DNA from: Rosa chinensis | Lineage: Eukaryota; Streptophyta; Magnoliopsida; Rosales; Rosaceae | Assembly (NCBI RefSeq): GCF_002994745.2 | Contig: NW_020126817.1 | Span: 62,001 to 126,000, forward strand | Reading direction: 5' to 3' | Length of the DNA stretch: 64,000 bases | Shown: in pieces, positions 22,426 to 34,409 of the stretch | How the letters are laid out: every line of letters starts with the position of its first letter | Position numbering within the stretch: position 1 is the stretch's first letter | Made by a program: the position numbers and the translations under genes | Notes under the pieces: generated by a model | Databases searched by the model: none | Told to the model about the DNA's origin: nothing | What the model saw: only the letters and a program-made list of their open reading frames with translations

Positions 22426-23400
22426 AATTTTTTTTTTTTTTTTTGACATTTTTCGATTTTTTTTTTTTTTTTTTTCCAATACATATGACTCAAAATAAAA
22501 GATAAAAATATAAATCCCTTCCCCCACACTTAAATATTGCATTGTCCTCAATGTAATCAATCATAAGCATGCAATGAAACAATTAAGCATATAGGAAAGA
22601 AATTTACGAAAACAAAAACAAAAGAGAAAAATTGAAAAATAAAAGAAATAGGGAAGGAGAAAGCAAATCTGCATTTTAAGACTCCTTCACTGCTGCTTCT
22701 GAATTGGGTTGCCTCCCAAGCAGCGCTTGAGTTTAACATCTTTCAGCCAGACGGAATAGAAATTAAAAAGTTAGTAACTATAATTAACAAAGAAATACAA
22801 AAAAATATAAACAAGTAACAAAGAATTACAAACTACAAATATAATTAACAAGTACATTCTACACAAGACACAAGTTAGGTACACAAGTGAGTAAAAAAAA
22901 ACATGAAAAATATTTACACAAATGTTTTTTTTTTTTTTTTTTTTTTTTGGACATTTTTTGATTTTTTTTGTATTTTCCATATGACTCAAAATAAAAAACA
23001 AAAGTATAAATCCCTTCCCCCACACTTAAATATTGCATTGTCCTCAATGTAATCAATTATAAACATGCAATGAAACAAATAAGCATAGATAGAAGATATT
23101 TACGAAGAAAAATTCTAAAATAAAAACAAAGAAGAAAAATAAAATAAAAATAAAAAGAAATTGGGTGAGAGAAAGCAAATCTGTGTTGTTGACTCCTTCA
23201 CAGCTGCTTCTGAATTGGGTTGTCTCCCAAGCAGCGCTTGAGTTTAACGTCTTTCAGCCAGACGGAATAGAAATTAAAAAGTTAGTAACTATAATTAACA
23301 AAGATTTAGAAAATATATAAACAAGTAACTATGAATTACAAAATACAAGTATAATTAACAAGTACATTGTACATAAGACACAAGTTAAGTACACAAGTGA

Positions 23401-23442
<42 letters not shown>

Positions 23443-23465
23443 ACGAAAAATATTTACACAAGTGT
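22426..23465 (-). repeat. Imperfect tandem duplication of about 0.5 kb in B2
   Basis: The two copies are about 22426-22925 and 22926-23465. Each contains CCCCCACACTTAAATATTGC, the hairpin (22692-22724 and 23203-23235), a CAGACGGAATAG stretch, and an ACACAAGTGA...ATATTTACACAA end, and each ends in a homopolymer tract. The copies differ at several sites and by indels. B1 and B3 have one copy. Confidence 0.85.
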
Positions 23466-24261
23466 TTTTTTTTTTCTTTCTTTGTACGAAAATACTTACA
23501 AATATTTACATTCTTTCCTTTCCTTTACAATTATTTTCAACACTTAGGTACGGGAACAGGGAGTCTCGATGTGCAATGGGACTGAAACAGCTACCCTTTT
23601 CAAGACTATGTTTAATCCAATATACCTTAGTGAATCACAATATTTTCGTTTGTTATATATATCATTGATATCAAATTAAATTCCAAGCGGTAAATCAAGA
23701 GGACGTGCGGCCCAAGTATAGTCGTCTAGACACCAAGTCTCTCCTACATCCTTTGGGCAACCTTACTGAAATGGCCAGGTAGGGGAGGGCGACCACGAGA
23801 GGTAGAATCCATTTTGGCATGAGCTACTCCCACATTGTGGTTTAGGCCCATTTGTAAGCACTTCTGGATTCAAGAACCTGTCATGAGCGTTGTCCCCTTC
23901 CTAGACACCATCCCACATAGGCTATACTTACTTGGATGAAAAAGATCTTAAGTGTGAAGACAGTTCAATGAATGTTAATAAAGGCCGCCCTCAACCTTAA
24001 GGGACCTGGACTAGGTACCAATAAGGGGTTTAGGCCAATATTAATAAACACGACTTCACCTATTCCTTCTTTAATTTACAACTCACAATTAAAATTCGTA
24101 TTCAATAATATAAATAACAACCTAAGTAATTAATTAACTAATTAACTAATTAACTAATTAACTAACAAATTATGAACAATTAACAAGTAAAAAATATTTT
24201 TTTTTTCGAACACAACATATAAACAAAACAAATATTCACATATTTAACAAGTGATTTTTCA

Positions 24262-24280
24262 ATCCCCGGCAACGGCGCCA
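24262..24280 (-). other. Primer binding site of B2
   Basis: Reverse complement of TGGCGCCGTTGCCGGGGAT, 5 bp from the 5' LTR. Confidence 0.92.
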
Positions 24281-24285
24281 AAAAT

Positions 24286-26591
24286 TGATGCGCCTAAAAG
24301 CAAGCGCATAATTTAACCCTGAAATGTCATTAGTAGTATAAGTAAGTAGGGATCGTTCTATTCCGGGGATTGAGGGTACACCTGTCATTGTCAAACAATT
24401 AAACAATTAAAATTAAAACAAAGTATAATATTCACAAAGATATTCACAACTATAAACATTATTTACGAAAAAGGGGGGATTTTGTTTTTGGGTTTTTCGA
24501 AAATAAAACTAAGTTAACAAAACAATTAAAATGCAAAAACATAAAAATACAAATGGAATGAGAGAACAAAGATCAAAATCGAAACATATGATTAAAATTG
24601 ACTCAAACCCTAATATTGTTCATCTAAGTCATGAGAAAGGAGTTGATCATGTGAAACATTCGAAAGCAAATGAATTCCCATTTTTTACTTTTCAATGCTA
24701 ATTAACCTAAGCGAAAGCACCTAGATTAATCCTATCAAACATGCAATCAAACCCTAGAAAGCTAGTCAATCATGTCATGTTTAACGCATTACACATAGAG
24801 AAAGGCTATCAACCCAAGTGTACAACTTAGTATGGAAAAGTCCACCTAATTGCAATCCTCGTTAATTAAATTCGATATTTGTACAAAACCTTTACTACTT
24901 TGATTCAAGTTTACACAAAACGAAAAGTCGATTTCATGTTCTTAAACCTAGCACCAATTATATCGAAACCCTAAGTGTTTGCAACCACATAAGATTAAAA
25001 TACAAAAGTTATCTATAACGCAAATTTAATTAAACAAACCCACATAAGCAACTCTCGAATCACAATAATATGAATCTGAAAATTCTCAATTAATCATAAA
25101 AATTCCAGAAATTAATATTTGTTCAAACACATATGTCAACTAGAACAAAACCAACGAAATTCAAAGCAAATGTTACAAAGGAGAATCGGATTACACCGTG
25201 AGATGGGGATGGTGATGAACGATTGATGTGGTGGTCTCTTGAATCTCGAAAGTAAGCTTCAAGGTTGGAGATGGATGATGGATGCTCACGGCTTCTCTTC
25301 TTCTCCCTTGGCCTTGCTTGAACTCGTAGCTTGCTCTAGAGGGTGGAGGAACTCACGGCTATGCTAAGAAGATTTTCTGATTTTTTTCTAACGTGTAAAT
25401 TGTATGGGGGAGAGGAACCCTTGACGTCTAGAGGAAGTGAGTATATATAGGGGCACGGCTAGGGTTCTCCAAGCAATCAGAAATTTCCACATCACTTCAA
25501 CCAATGGTATGATGCCAAGTAAGCCTTGTGATGTGGTCCAACCAATCGTAGAATGCCAAGTAAGCCTTGGTGTGTCATCTAACCAATCAAAACTCTCCAA
25601 ATTAATTCCCTAAATTCCTTTAATATATATCCTTGCCGAAATTATATAAGGATTTTCTGATTTTCTTCATTAATTTCGGCCAAGAATATCTTAGGAGAGA
25701 GTAATTGCCGAAATTCCATAAATAAATTCTGATTTGCTTCACCAATTTCGGCCACAAATATCCTTGGGAAAGTAATTGCCGAAATTCCATAAATAAATGC
25801 TGATTTGCTTCACCATTTTCGACCAAAAATCACATTTAAATCTTCCAAGAATATCTCTTTGCCCTTAAAAATCTCCCTTGAATTACTCCAATCAAAATCT
25901 TCAATTATATTTTCAGATTTTCATGTTGCCTCCTCCTTTTCCTCTTTGTATTTTACGGCAAACACATATATATTCTCCAAAAATATCTCTCATGTGTCAC
26001 AAACCCTAATTTCCATGGGCCTTTATCCATTTGCCGAAATCCATAACCTCTTAAGAGTTCTTGGGCCTTTGTGCGTCACCTTCAAGCCATGTCATCTTCT
26101 AATGTCTTCAAGAAGCTTCTTTCAATGCCATGACACTTCATTTTTCTGCTTTCCTTTCTTGGTTGACTCAAGAGTCTTGTTTTGGCAGGGTTTCCTCTTC
26201 TGGACAAGGTTTCCTGGTTGAAACAGGATTTCCTGGTTGAACTAGGAAAACTTCATTTCTTCTTTTCAGCTTATTTATGCAGCCCTTTGTATCTCATTTT
26301 GTCTCCTTCCAACATTGGCGAGCTCCTCTTTCCATTTGTGAGTTCATTTCCACTTTTTAGCTCCGAGGTCCTGAAAATAGAAACTAGTAAGAAAAATAGA
26401 AACTTTCCTAAAATGAAAATGGAAACTTTCCAAAAATGAAAAATAGAAACTACAAAAATAGAAACTTTCTACAAATAGGAACTTTCCCAATCGAAGAATG
26501 GAAACTTTCCTAAACAGAGTTTTATTAAGGAAATAACGCAGAAAATATAGGGAAATAACAGTTAAAACGTCGCATTAAAATGCTCCTATCA
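24286..26591 (-). repeat. B2 5' LTR
   Basis: 2306 bp, nearly identical to the 3' LTR. TATA on the minus strand at 25442-25449. Confidence 0.95.
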
Positions 26592-26596
26592 ATCAC

Positions 26597-28168
26597 AAAA
26601 TTGAGATGATTTCTAAAATGGTATTCTTTGGTTAATTGAGATATATGAAAAATGTATGCATGTGTAGTGGATATGGATTTCGTGACTTTGGTACAGAATA
26701 TGAGCATGTTAAGATGAGTTTTGATTCATAAAAGCCCATGTGAGATATTGAGCCCATGTCCCTTTTTCTTGGAGTGATAATTGAAAAATATATTCTTATT
26801 TTCTTGGCGATGTTTTGATGATCTCATTATTCTTTCATTTGATTGATTACTTGCCATAGATTAAGTTTGATGGACTAGAGAATGCTAGAATTCACTCTTG
26901 TACTTGTTGAGACGTTTGTCAATATATGACCCTGATTCTGGAAAGGATAGAGGCACGCTAGGAATTATCACCATTGCCAAATAAGCCTGTGTCCCCATTT
27001 GTGCCCGTCGTGGGACTTCCCTAGATAAAACCCTTTGAGCCTACATTAAGCCTTTTCTTTCATCACCCTTAAAATCTTTAACATGAAGCTTAGTATAGTT
27101 ACAACCCTACCCTTTGTTCTAAGAACTTAGTGGAGCTATCTTTTGAGACATACTACGTGGGTTTGGTGCTAAGGATGAAAATTGAGAAGAGGTGACAGTT
27201 CAAGTGTGGGGGTAGACTTATCCATAAAGAAAAAAAAAATGTGTGAAAAAGCCGAGGAAAAGAAAGTGAAAAAGAAAAAATGTGTACGGCTAAAAGAAAG
27301 AAAAATGTTTATGGATTTTAGTCCCCCATACTTAGTGATTTTGGAGTTTACTTTGAACTGAAGGCCCATTACAGAAAATATGGCCTTTGTCCAATTCACT
27401 AGAGTTCAAAGGAAGTTTAGAGTGAAGATTGGGCCCAACATGAAGACATTAGGCCCTTTTATGATCACCCCTAGGGAAAGTGACGTTTTTACAATGCCTT
27501 GCTGGAATTTCTTGAAGTCTCTACATTTACATGTGCTCTGCTAGATTTTTAGGACACTTTGATAAATCCTTACCTTTCGTTTCTTTAAACCTTGAGCCTT
27601 AGCCCCATTACAACCCTTGAGAAGACCTTCTTGATCCTTAAGATGGGACAGCCCTTGATGTGGAAATGAGTTACAAGAGTTGAACATATGGCTTGGGTCC
27701 ATCTGTGCAAGTAGTTGGTACCTTTCATGAGATCTTTAAAAGAAAAATGTATGCATGTGCTTTCGTTTCATATAATATGTGATATACTTGCTATCTTTCA
27801 CATATACTTGAGTGTATAAGCTTTTAAGCATTGCCTTGAATTCTGAGAGAAGAAAGAGTGGATATGCCTTGTGAGGATTGAATCAAACTTGTTTGAAACA
27901 TGCTTGACAGAACCCATCACCATTGTTACAACCAAGTCCTACTTGTGTATGTGTAAATTATGTGTTTCAATTAACTCTCGAATGCTTAAACATTGACTCT
28001 TGGTTAAGTGCTAATCTTGGTGTTGTGAAAGTAAGAGATTGCTGAGACAAAAAGTTGAAGGGCAATAGAATTTTCGTTTGGTTGAGTCTTTAAATTTTCG
28101 TTGAGTCTTAGTGTGTGTCTTTGTGTGATTTTGCTAAGGGACTAGCAAAAGCTAAGTGTGGGGGAATT
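26597..28168 (+). other. B1 internal region, part 2 (3' UTR)
   Basis: This resumes B1 after B2. It is non-coding. It contains the GTGCCCGTCGTGGGACT stretch shared with A (about 27001), PPT-like AAGTGTGGGG at 27202 and the PPT at 28154-28168. A TAGCAAAAGCTA inverted repeat precedes the PPT. Confidence 0.87.
28154..28168 (+). other. Polypurine tract of B1
   Basis: AAGTGTGGGGGAATT directly before the 3' LTR. Confidence 0.82.
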
Positions 28169-30456
28169 TGATAGGAGCATTTTAATGCGACGTTTTAACT
28201 GCATTTCCCTACATTTTCTGCGTTATTTCCTTAATAAAACTCTATTTAGGAAAGTTTCCATTCTTCGATTGGGAAAGTTCCTATTTGTAGAAAGTTTTTA
28301 TTTTGTAGTTTCTATTTTTCATTTTTGGAAAGTTTCCATTTTTTTTAGTTTAGGAAAGTTGCCATTTTTCATTTTAGGAAAGTTTCTATTTTTCTTATTA
28401 GTTTCTATTTTCAGGACCTCCGAGCTAAAAAGTGGAAATGAACTCACAAATGGAAAGAGGAGCTTGCGAACACCAAGGGGAGCAAAGATGAAGAACAATG
28501 AGCCACATAAATGAGCAGAAATGAAGAAAAGAAGTTTTCCTGGTCCAACCAGGAAACCCTGCGAAAAGGAGGAAAGCTCACCAATGAAGTTTCCAACGTC
28601 ACTATGAAAGAAAAATGGAAAAATAAAGTGTTATGACATTGGAAGATGACATGGCTTGAAGGTGACGCACAAAGGCCCAAGAACTCTCAAGAGGTTATGG
28701 ATTTCGGCAAATGGATAAAGGCCCATGGAAATTAGGGTTTGTGACACATGCGAGATATTTTTGGAGAATATATATGTGTTTGCCGTAAAATACAAAGAGG
28801 AAAAGGAGGAGGCAACATGAAAATCTGAAAATATAATTGAAGATTTTGATTGGAGTAATTCAAGGGAGATTTTTAAGGGCAAAGAGATATTCTTGGAAGA
28901 TTTAAATGTGATTTTTGGCCGAAAATGGTGAAGCAAATCAGCATTTATTTATGGAATTTCGGCAATTACTTTCCCAAGGATATTTGTGGCCGAAATTGGT
29001 GAAGCAAATCAGAATTTATTTATGGAATTTCGGCAATTACTCTCTCCTAAGATATTCTTGGCCGAAATTAATGAAGAAAATCAGAAAATCCTTATATAAT
29101 TTCGGCAAGGATATATATTAAAGGAATTTAGGGAATTAATTTGGAGAGTTTTGATTGGTTAGATGACACACCAAGGCTTACTTGGCATTCTACGATTGGT
29201 TGGACCACATCACAAGGCTTACTTGGCATCATACCATTGGTTGAAGTGATGTGGAAATTTCTGATTGCTTGGAGAACCCTAGCCGTGCCCCTATATATTC
29301 TCCCCTTTTCTCAACGTCAAGGGTTCCTCTCCCCCATACAATTTACACTTTAGAAAAAAATCAGAAAATCTTCTTAGCATAGCCGTGAGTTTCTCCATCC
29401 TCTAGTCATCTCCACGAGTTCAAGCAAGGCCAAGGGAGAAGAAGCATAGCCGTGAGCATCCATCATCCATCTCCAACCTTGAAGCTTGCTTTCGAGATTC
29501 AAGAGACCACCACATCAATCGTTCATCACCATCTCCATCTCACGGTGTAATCCGATTCTCCTTTGTAACCTTTGCTTTGAATTTCGTTGGTTATGAACTA
29601 GTTGACATATGTGTTTGAACAAATATTAATTTCTGAAATTTTTATGATTAATTGAGAATTTTCAGATTCATATTATTGTTCTTCGAGAGTTGCTTATGTG
29701 GGTTTGTTTAATTAAATTTGCGTTATAGATAACTTTTGTATTTTAATCTTATGTGGTTGCAAACACTTAGGGTTTTGATATGAATGATGCTAGGTTTAAG
29801 AGCATGAAATCGACTTTTCGTTTTGTGTAAACTTGAATCAAAGTAGTAAAGGTTTTGTACAAAGATCGAATTTAATTAACGAGGATTGCAATTAGGTGGA
29901 CTTTTCCATACTAAGTTGTACACTTGAGTTGATAGCCTTTCTCTATGTGTAATGCGTTAAACATGACATGATTGACTAGCTTTCTAGGGTTTGATTGCAT
30001 GTTTGATAGTATTAATCTAGGTGCTTTCGCTTAGGTTAATTAGCATTGAAAAGTAAAAAATGGGAATTCATTTGCTTTCGAATGTTTCACATGATCAACT
30101 CCTTTCTCATGACTTAGATGAACAATATTAGGGTTTGAATCGAATTTAATCATATGTTTCGGTTTTTGATCCTTGTTTCTCTCGTTCCATCTTTGTATTT
30201 ATGTTTTTACATTTTAATTGTTTTCTTTACTTCATTTATTTTCGAAAACCCAAAAACAAAATTCCCCCTTTTTCGTGTAAAATGTTTATAGTTGTGAATA
30301 TCTTTGTGAATATTATACTTTGTTTTAATTTTAATTGTTTAATTGTTTGACAATGACAGGTGTACCCTCAATCCCCGGAATAGAACGATCCCTATTTATT
30401 ACGTACTACTAATGACATTTCAAGGTTAAATTGTGCGCTTCCTTTTAGCTGCATCA
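28169..30456 (+). repeat. B1 3' LTR
   Basis: 2288 bp, nearly identical to 14658-16944. It ends GCTGCATCA against the target duplication TGTGG. TATA box at 29292-29299. Confidence 0.95.
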
Positions 30457-30461
30457 TGTGG

Positions 30462-30922
30462 GAGTAGCCGATAGGGGCCTAAACCTCTATGAGGGAGTAG
30501 CCTCCGTAGTATCACTAAAATGAGTCCTCCCTCTCACTTACCTCTTAATCTGGCCATTCGGCCTTCTGAAACAAAGGAAAGAGACTTATGTCTGGGCGAC
30601 TATCCCTATATCGTATCTCACCAATAGTAGTGGTTTCTATTGGGCTCGACTTACAACTTGGAATCAATTAAGATATTAACTATGTTTATAATAATAATAA
30701 AAAAAAAAAATTGATGTGTGACCTGCTTAAGGTATATTGGATTAAACATGACTTTGTCGAGGGTAGCTGTTCTATAGTCCCATTGCACAAACGAGGTCCT
30801 CTGTTCCAGTACCTAAGTATGTAAATGTAAAAGTAACTTAGAAAGTTAAGGAAAGACATAATGTTTGTATTTCGAACCTTGTATATGTTACTAACACTTG
30901 ATTTGGTCTTAAAGGTCCATGA
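30462..30922 (+). other. A2 leader, downstream part
   Basis: This continues the A2 leader after B1. It holds the second leader hairpin CCTCTATGAGG (30484-30494) and the GGTATATTGG...GTCCCATTGCAC segment, up to the gag start. Confidence 0.87.
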
Positions 30923-30939
30923 ATGTCCACTGTCTCTGA
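30919..30939 (+). promoter_or_regulatory. Six-codon uORF overlapping the gag start (A2)
   Basis: ATGAATG arrangement identical to A1. The uORF ends with TGA inside gag codon 6. Confidence 0.6.
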
Positions 30940-32542
30940 TAAGACTAAGGAGCTCTTTGAAAAATTGGAACGTGCTAGGCAAAGGGCAGAACTCACTTTT
31001 TCAGACCGCCCTCCTCTAGAAAGGAGGGATTCTCAGGACTCTAGCTATTCAGGTTATAACTCCTCAACTAGATTAACCGAGGAGGTCAACAAACCTGACC
31101 ATTCTGAAGAAGGAGAAGAACAAGTCTTTGAAGAGGAAGAAGAAGAAGAGGTCACTGAAGAGGACGTTGCAGACACAGAAGAGGAAGAAGAGGAAGAGCA
31201 CGCCCGTGTTGAGCAAGTACAGGCACCAATGGCTGAGACTATTAGGCAACTATCCAATCCTACAGGTGGGGGTGTTGCACCCTTATGCATTGCCTATCCA
31301 GAACCAGGAGAGGGGCTTAATGATGATTTTGAGTTAAAGAGTGGGTTTCTGCATCACCTACCCAAGTTTCATGGGATGAGTAGTGAAGACACCAACAAGC
31401 ATCTCAAGGAGTTCGAGTTTGTCTGTGGGAGTATGTGCCCTAAAGGAGCTGATATCAATATCTTGAAGATGAAGGCATTTCCCTTTACTTTGGAGGACAA
31501 GGCCAAGACTTGGCTATTCGAGCTGCCTGCTGGGACTATCAACACTTGGGATAGGATGAAGGGCGAGTTCCTTACGAAGTACTTTCCTGCCTCAAAGGTC
31601 ACTGTTTTGAGGAAGCAGATTAGTGGAATCACGCAAGGACATGAGGAGAATTTCTGCAATTATTGGGATAGATTTAAGAGCCTTGTAGCATCATGCCCTA
31701 ACCATGGGATGAGTGAGGGGTCCCTCCTAACCTATTTTTATGAAGGACTCACCGCTAATGAGCGTGGTCTGTTAGATGCTGCTGCTGGAGGATCTTTTAT
31801 GGATAAGACACCTGCTGATGCCAAGGTGCTACTTACTAATCGTGCACTAAACTATCAACAATATGAGGGGGTGCTTTCCTCTCAACGGAGGGTACATGAG
31901 GTGTCCACTAACTCTGCTCTTGAAGACAAGGTCAACAAGATGTCTACTCTGCTGTCTCAAGTCTTAAACGTTAATGGAGGAGGAGCAATGACTCAAGTGT
32001 GTGGGATGTGCTCGACTCAAGGGCACCCCACAGATAAATGTCCCCAGCTTGCCTCTCCAGAAGGATGGGAATCTGTTAACGCCCTAGGGTATCAAGGAGG
32101 TCAAGGAGGCCCGAGGTACAACCCTTACTCTAATACATACAATCCTGGGCTCAGAGACCACCCCAACTTTCGTTGGGCCAACAATGATAACACCTTGAGA
32201 CCACCTCAAGGCCCAGGTCAGAATTCTCAGCGCCCACCAGGTTTGTTTTTGAGGCCTCAGGTACCTCAAAATTTTGGTATTCCCAATTCTGTCCCTCCAC
32301 CTCCTGTCTCTAATACTTTGAGTGCCCCTAATTATGATGAACTGTTGAAGTCCCTTGCTGTGGGGCAACAACAACTTAACACGGCTACTCAAGCTTTGAT
32401 TGAAGGACAGGCGACCCATTCAAAGGATATTGCAGAGCTCAAGAATCAAATGGGCCAAGTGGTGGATTTCATGGGTCGGATTTCTGAAACAGGGAAGCTA
32501 CCAAGTAACACGGTGCCTAACCCAAGGAATGAGCACGTGTGA
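30923..32542 (+). CDS. gag: Gag polyprotein, intact (A2)
   Basis: A 539-residue capsid/nucleocapsid protein that would assemble virus-like particles and package element RNA. Residues 1-50 are charged; 60-95 form a Glu-rich tract; about 100-290 are the retrotransposon-gag capsid domain (FELKSGFLHHLPKFHG, AKTWLFELPAG, FLTKYFPASK, LLTYFYEGL). A CCHC knuckle follows at C360, C363, H368 and C373. The tail is rich in Gln, Pro and Asn (YNPYSNTYNPGLRDHPNF near 399). A final helix near 470-515 ends DFMGRISETGKLPS. Translation stops after PNPRNEHV, where C continues into protease, so everything downstream has been deleted. The first ATG of the frame is used, with a uORF overlapping it. The frame is open, but B1 now separates it from its promoter. 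Confidence 0.93.
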   Translation: MSTVSDKTKELFEKLERARQRAELTFSDRPPLERRDSQDSSYSGYNSSTRLTEEVNKPDHSEEGEEQVFEEEEEEEVTEEDVADTEEEEEEEHARVEQVQAPMAETIRQLSNPTGGGVAPLCIAYPEPGEGLNDDFELKSGFLHHLPKFHGMSSEDTNKHLKEFEFVCGSMCPKGADINILKMKAFPFTLEDKAKTWLFELPAGTINTWDRMKGEFLTKYFPASKVTVLRKQISGITQGHEENFCNYWDRFKSLVASCPNHGMSEGSLLTYFYEGLTANERGLLDAAAGGSFMDKTPADAKVLLTNRALNYQQYEGVLSSQRRVHEVSTNSALEDKVNKMSTLLSQVLNVNGGGAMTQVCGMCSTQGHPTDKCPQLASPEGWESVNALGYQGGQGGPRYNPYSNTYNPGLRDHPNFRWANNDNTLRPPQGPGQNSQRPPGLFLRPQVPQNFGIPNSVPPPPVSNTLSAPNYDELLKSLAVGQQQLNTATQALIEGQATHSKDIAELKNQMGQVVDFMGRISETGKLPSNTVPNPRNEHV

Positions 32543-32589
32543 ACAAGGAGAAAAGTCCAGGCTGAAGGACTATAAATATTAAGCGCTGC

Positions 32590-32605
32590 ATGGGAGGCAA
32601 CCCAT
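32590..32605 (+). other. Conserved 3' RNA hairpin (A2)
   Basis: ATGGG/CCCAT stem with loop AGGCAA, identical to A1. Confidence 0.72.
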
Positions 32606-34395
32606 TTCAAACGAAGCTGTGAAGGAGCCATCAACGAGAGTTTGACATTTCTATCCCTTCACTTGCTTAGGTTGAATTGTACTTGGGTCTTTGTTTGTTT
32701 GTTTGTTTATTTTACCCTTCCCTTATTTTCGTAGCCCCCCATATTTAGGGTCTATATACCATACTTTTTGCCTACATTAAGACAATGTAGATTCTAAGTG
32801 TGGGGTGGGTTTACACCTTTATTTTAGTGTAGTTTATTTCAGTTTAAAAAAAAAAAAAAAAACGTTAGTTTTATAGTCTTTTTGTGTGTTTGAGTCTTAG
32901 GATTCCCCTAACGTCTAGGATGAACATGTCTCTGAATTCATGGCTGAAGGTTTTGACAATCAAAATAGGACTTAATTGAATTCAGTGGTTAATCGACGTT
33001 GTGATCCTTGTATGAAGATTTGAGATAGGATTGTAACTTGGTTCATTAAGCATGCTAGGATTAAGTCTGATTCATTTGACCCTAAGTGAGTTGTTGAGCT
33101 AAAATACTTTCTTTTCGAGTGCTTATTGATAAATTTAGAATTTCATGGCTGTATTTGCAAAATCTCATCATTCTTTGAAAATCCAATGATCATGTGCCAT
33201 AGATTTTAATGGACTAGAGAGTACTAGAACTCGGCTGTTGTGACTGTCAAAACTTGTATGCCATAATATGCACTGATCCTGGATAGGATAGAAGGCATTA
33301 GGATAACCACCAAAGCCAAACAAGCATGTGTCCCCAATTGTGCCCGTCGTGGGACTCCTTAGAATGAACCCCTTTGAGCCTACGTTGAAAACCTTTGTTT
33401 CATCACCCTCACTACCCTACCATGAGCTTAGTACAAGATATCTCTACCCTTGTCTTAGGGACTTAGTAGAGCATGACATAGTATGTAGGGGTGACGATGA
33501 AAGACAAGTGTGGGGTGGGGAAAAACCAAGAAAAAGAAAGAAGATTGCCGTGAAAAATGAATGAAAGAAAATGAAAAAAAAAAAAGAAAGAAAGAAAGAA
33601 AGAAAAACGGCAAAAGAGAAGAAAAATTGAAAAGAAAACTCTTGGGAAATTGTTGAAGTGTGGTTTTGGACTTTCAAATTTGTAGAAGGCTCAAAGTTGA
33701 AAATTATGCCTTTGTCCATTCCCATGTTGGTTAGAGTGAAGGTTTAGCCCAAAACAATGATATTTGGCGTACAAAAAAAAAGATGACATAAGGTGGTCCA
33801 TATATGCTCTGCTAGGTCCTTAGGATTTTTGTATCCTTAATCTTCATTTCGAAAACCCTAGCTTAGCCCCATTACAACCTGTTTTAAGTGCTTACTTGAT
33901 CCTTGAGATGGGCAGTCTTTGGTTAGTGGAGTCAGTTACGCAGTCGAGCTTATGGTTTAGGTCCATTTGTGCACTTAGTCATTTCATGAGGTCTTTAATA
34001 AATCTTCACAAAATGCTTTTATTGATGAAATATGCAAGCTGTTTGTTGCCTTACAATTTGTTCTCTTGCATGTACTTGAGTGTGAAGCTTTTAAGCATAG
34101 CCATTTCTGAGAGAAAAATTGAGAGTATGCCTGGTGAGTTTGGATTGGACTTGTTCGAAACATGCTATCATTCACTATATAACTTAAGTTCTCCATATCT
34201 TGCTTAGTCATATGAGTGTCACATGTTTATTAACCATGGAATTATCTATGCGATTTTGATTAAGTGTTTAACGTGAAAGCCATGAGTTTGGAGTCTCTGA
34301 GACAACAGTTAGGAGCAATAGAGTCATTTACTTGTTTTTTGTTGAGTCGTTGTTTTGTTTTGTATTTTTGTTTTGCTAAGGGACTAGCAAAAGCT

Positions 34396-34409
34396 AAGTG
34401 TGGGGTAGT
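34396..34409 (+). other. Polypurine tract of A2
   Basis: AAGTGTGGGGTAGT directly before LTR3. Confidence 0.82.

Larger units (their letters stand above)
20710..24285 (-). other. B2 internal region, non-coding
   Basis: About 3.6 kb with no credible coding frame. On the minus strand the order is PBS, leader block with hairpin (23830-23840), A/T tracts, two copies of the post-coding region, 3' UTR and PPT. The poly-A at 23401-23440 and poly-T at 22926-22948 are the joints between the duplicated units. Confidence 0.87.
18405..26591 (-). mobile_element. Element B2, gag-less derivative nested in B1
   Basis: This is a complete 8187-bp minus-strand element inserted in the 3' UTR of its own family member B1 (TSD ATCAC at 18400-18404 and 26592-26596). 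The LTRs are 18405-20709 and 24286-26591; the only difference I noticed is one base (AAGCAGCGC against AAGCAAGCGC), so it is very young. The internal region has a PBS, leader, 3' UTR and PPT but no gag or pol. It also carries a tandem duplication of about 0.5 kb that doubles the 3' hairpin region. Confidence 0.94.
14658..30456 (+). mobile_element. Element B1, gag-less Athila-like derivative
   Basis: This is a plus-strand element with two 2.29-kb LTRs, a PBS and a PPT, flanked by TGTGG at 14653-14657 and 30457-30461. The internal region is 16945-18404 plus 26597-28168 and has no gag or pol: the leader runs straight into the post-coding 3' UTR. Without the nested B2 it is about 7.6 kb. It fits the class of large retrotransposon derivatives (LARD) moved in trans. 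The LTRs differ at very few sites (a T-run length near 14827, and TTCAGGG against TTCAAGG near the end), so the insertion is recent. Confidence 0.93.
32543..34409 (+). other. A2 3' UTR
   Basis: 1.87 kb of non-coding sequence, collinear with 10317-12185. It holds the hairpin at 32590-32605, further AAGTGTGGGG copies and the PPT at 34396-34409. Confidence 0.85.
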
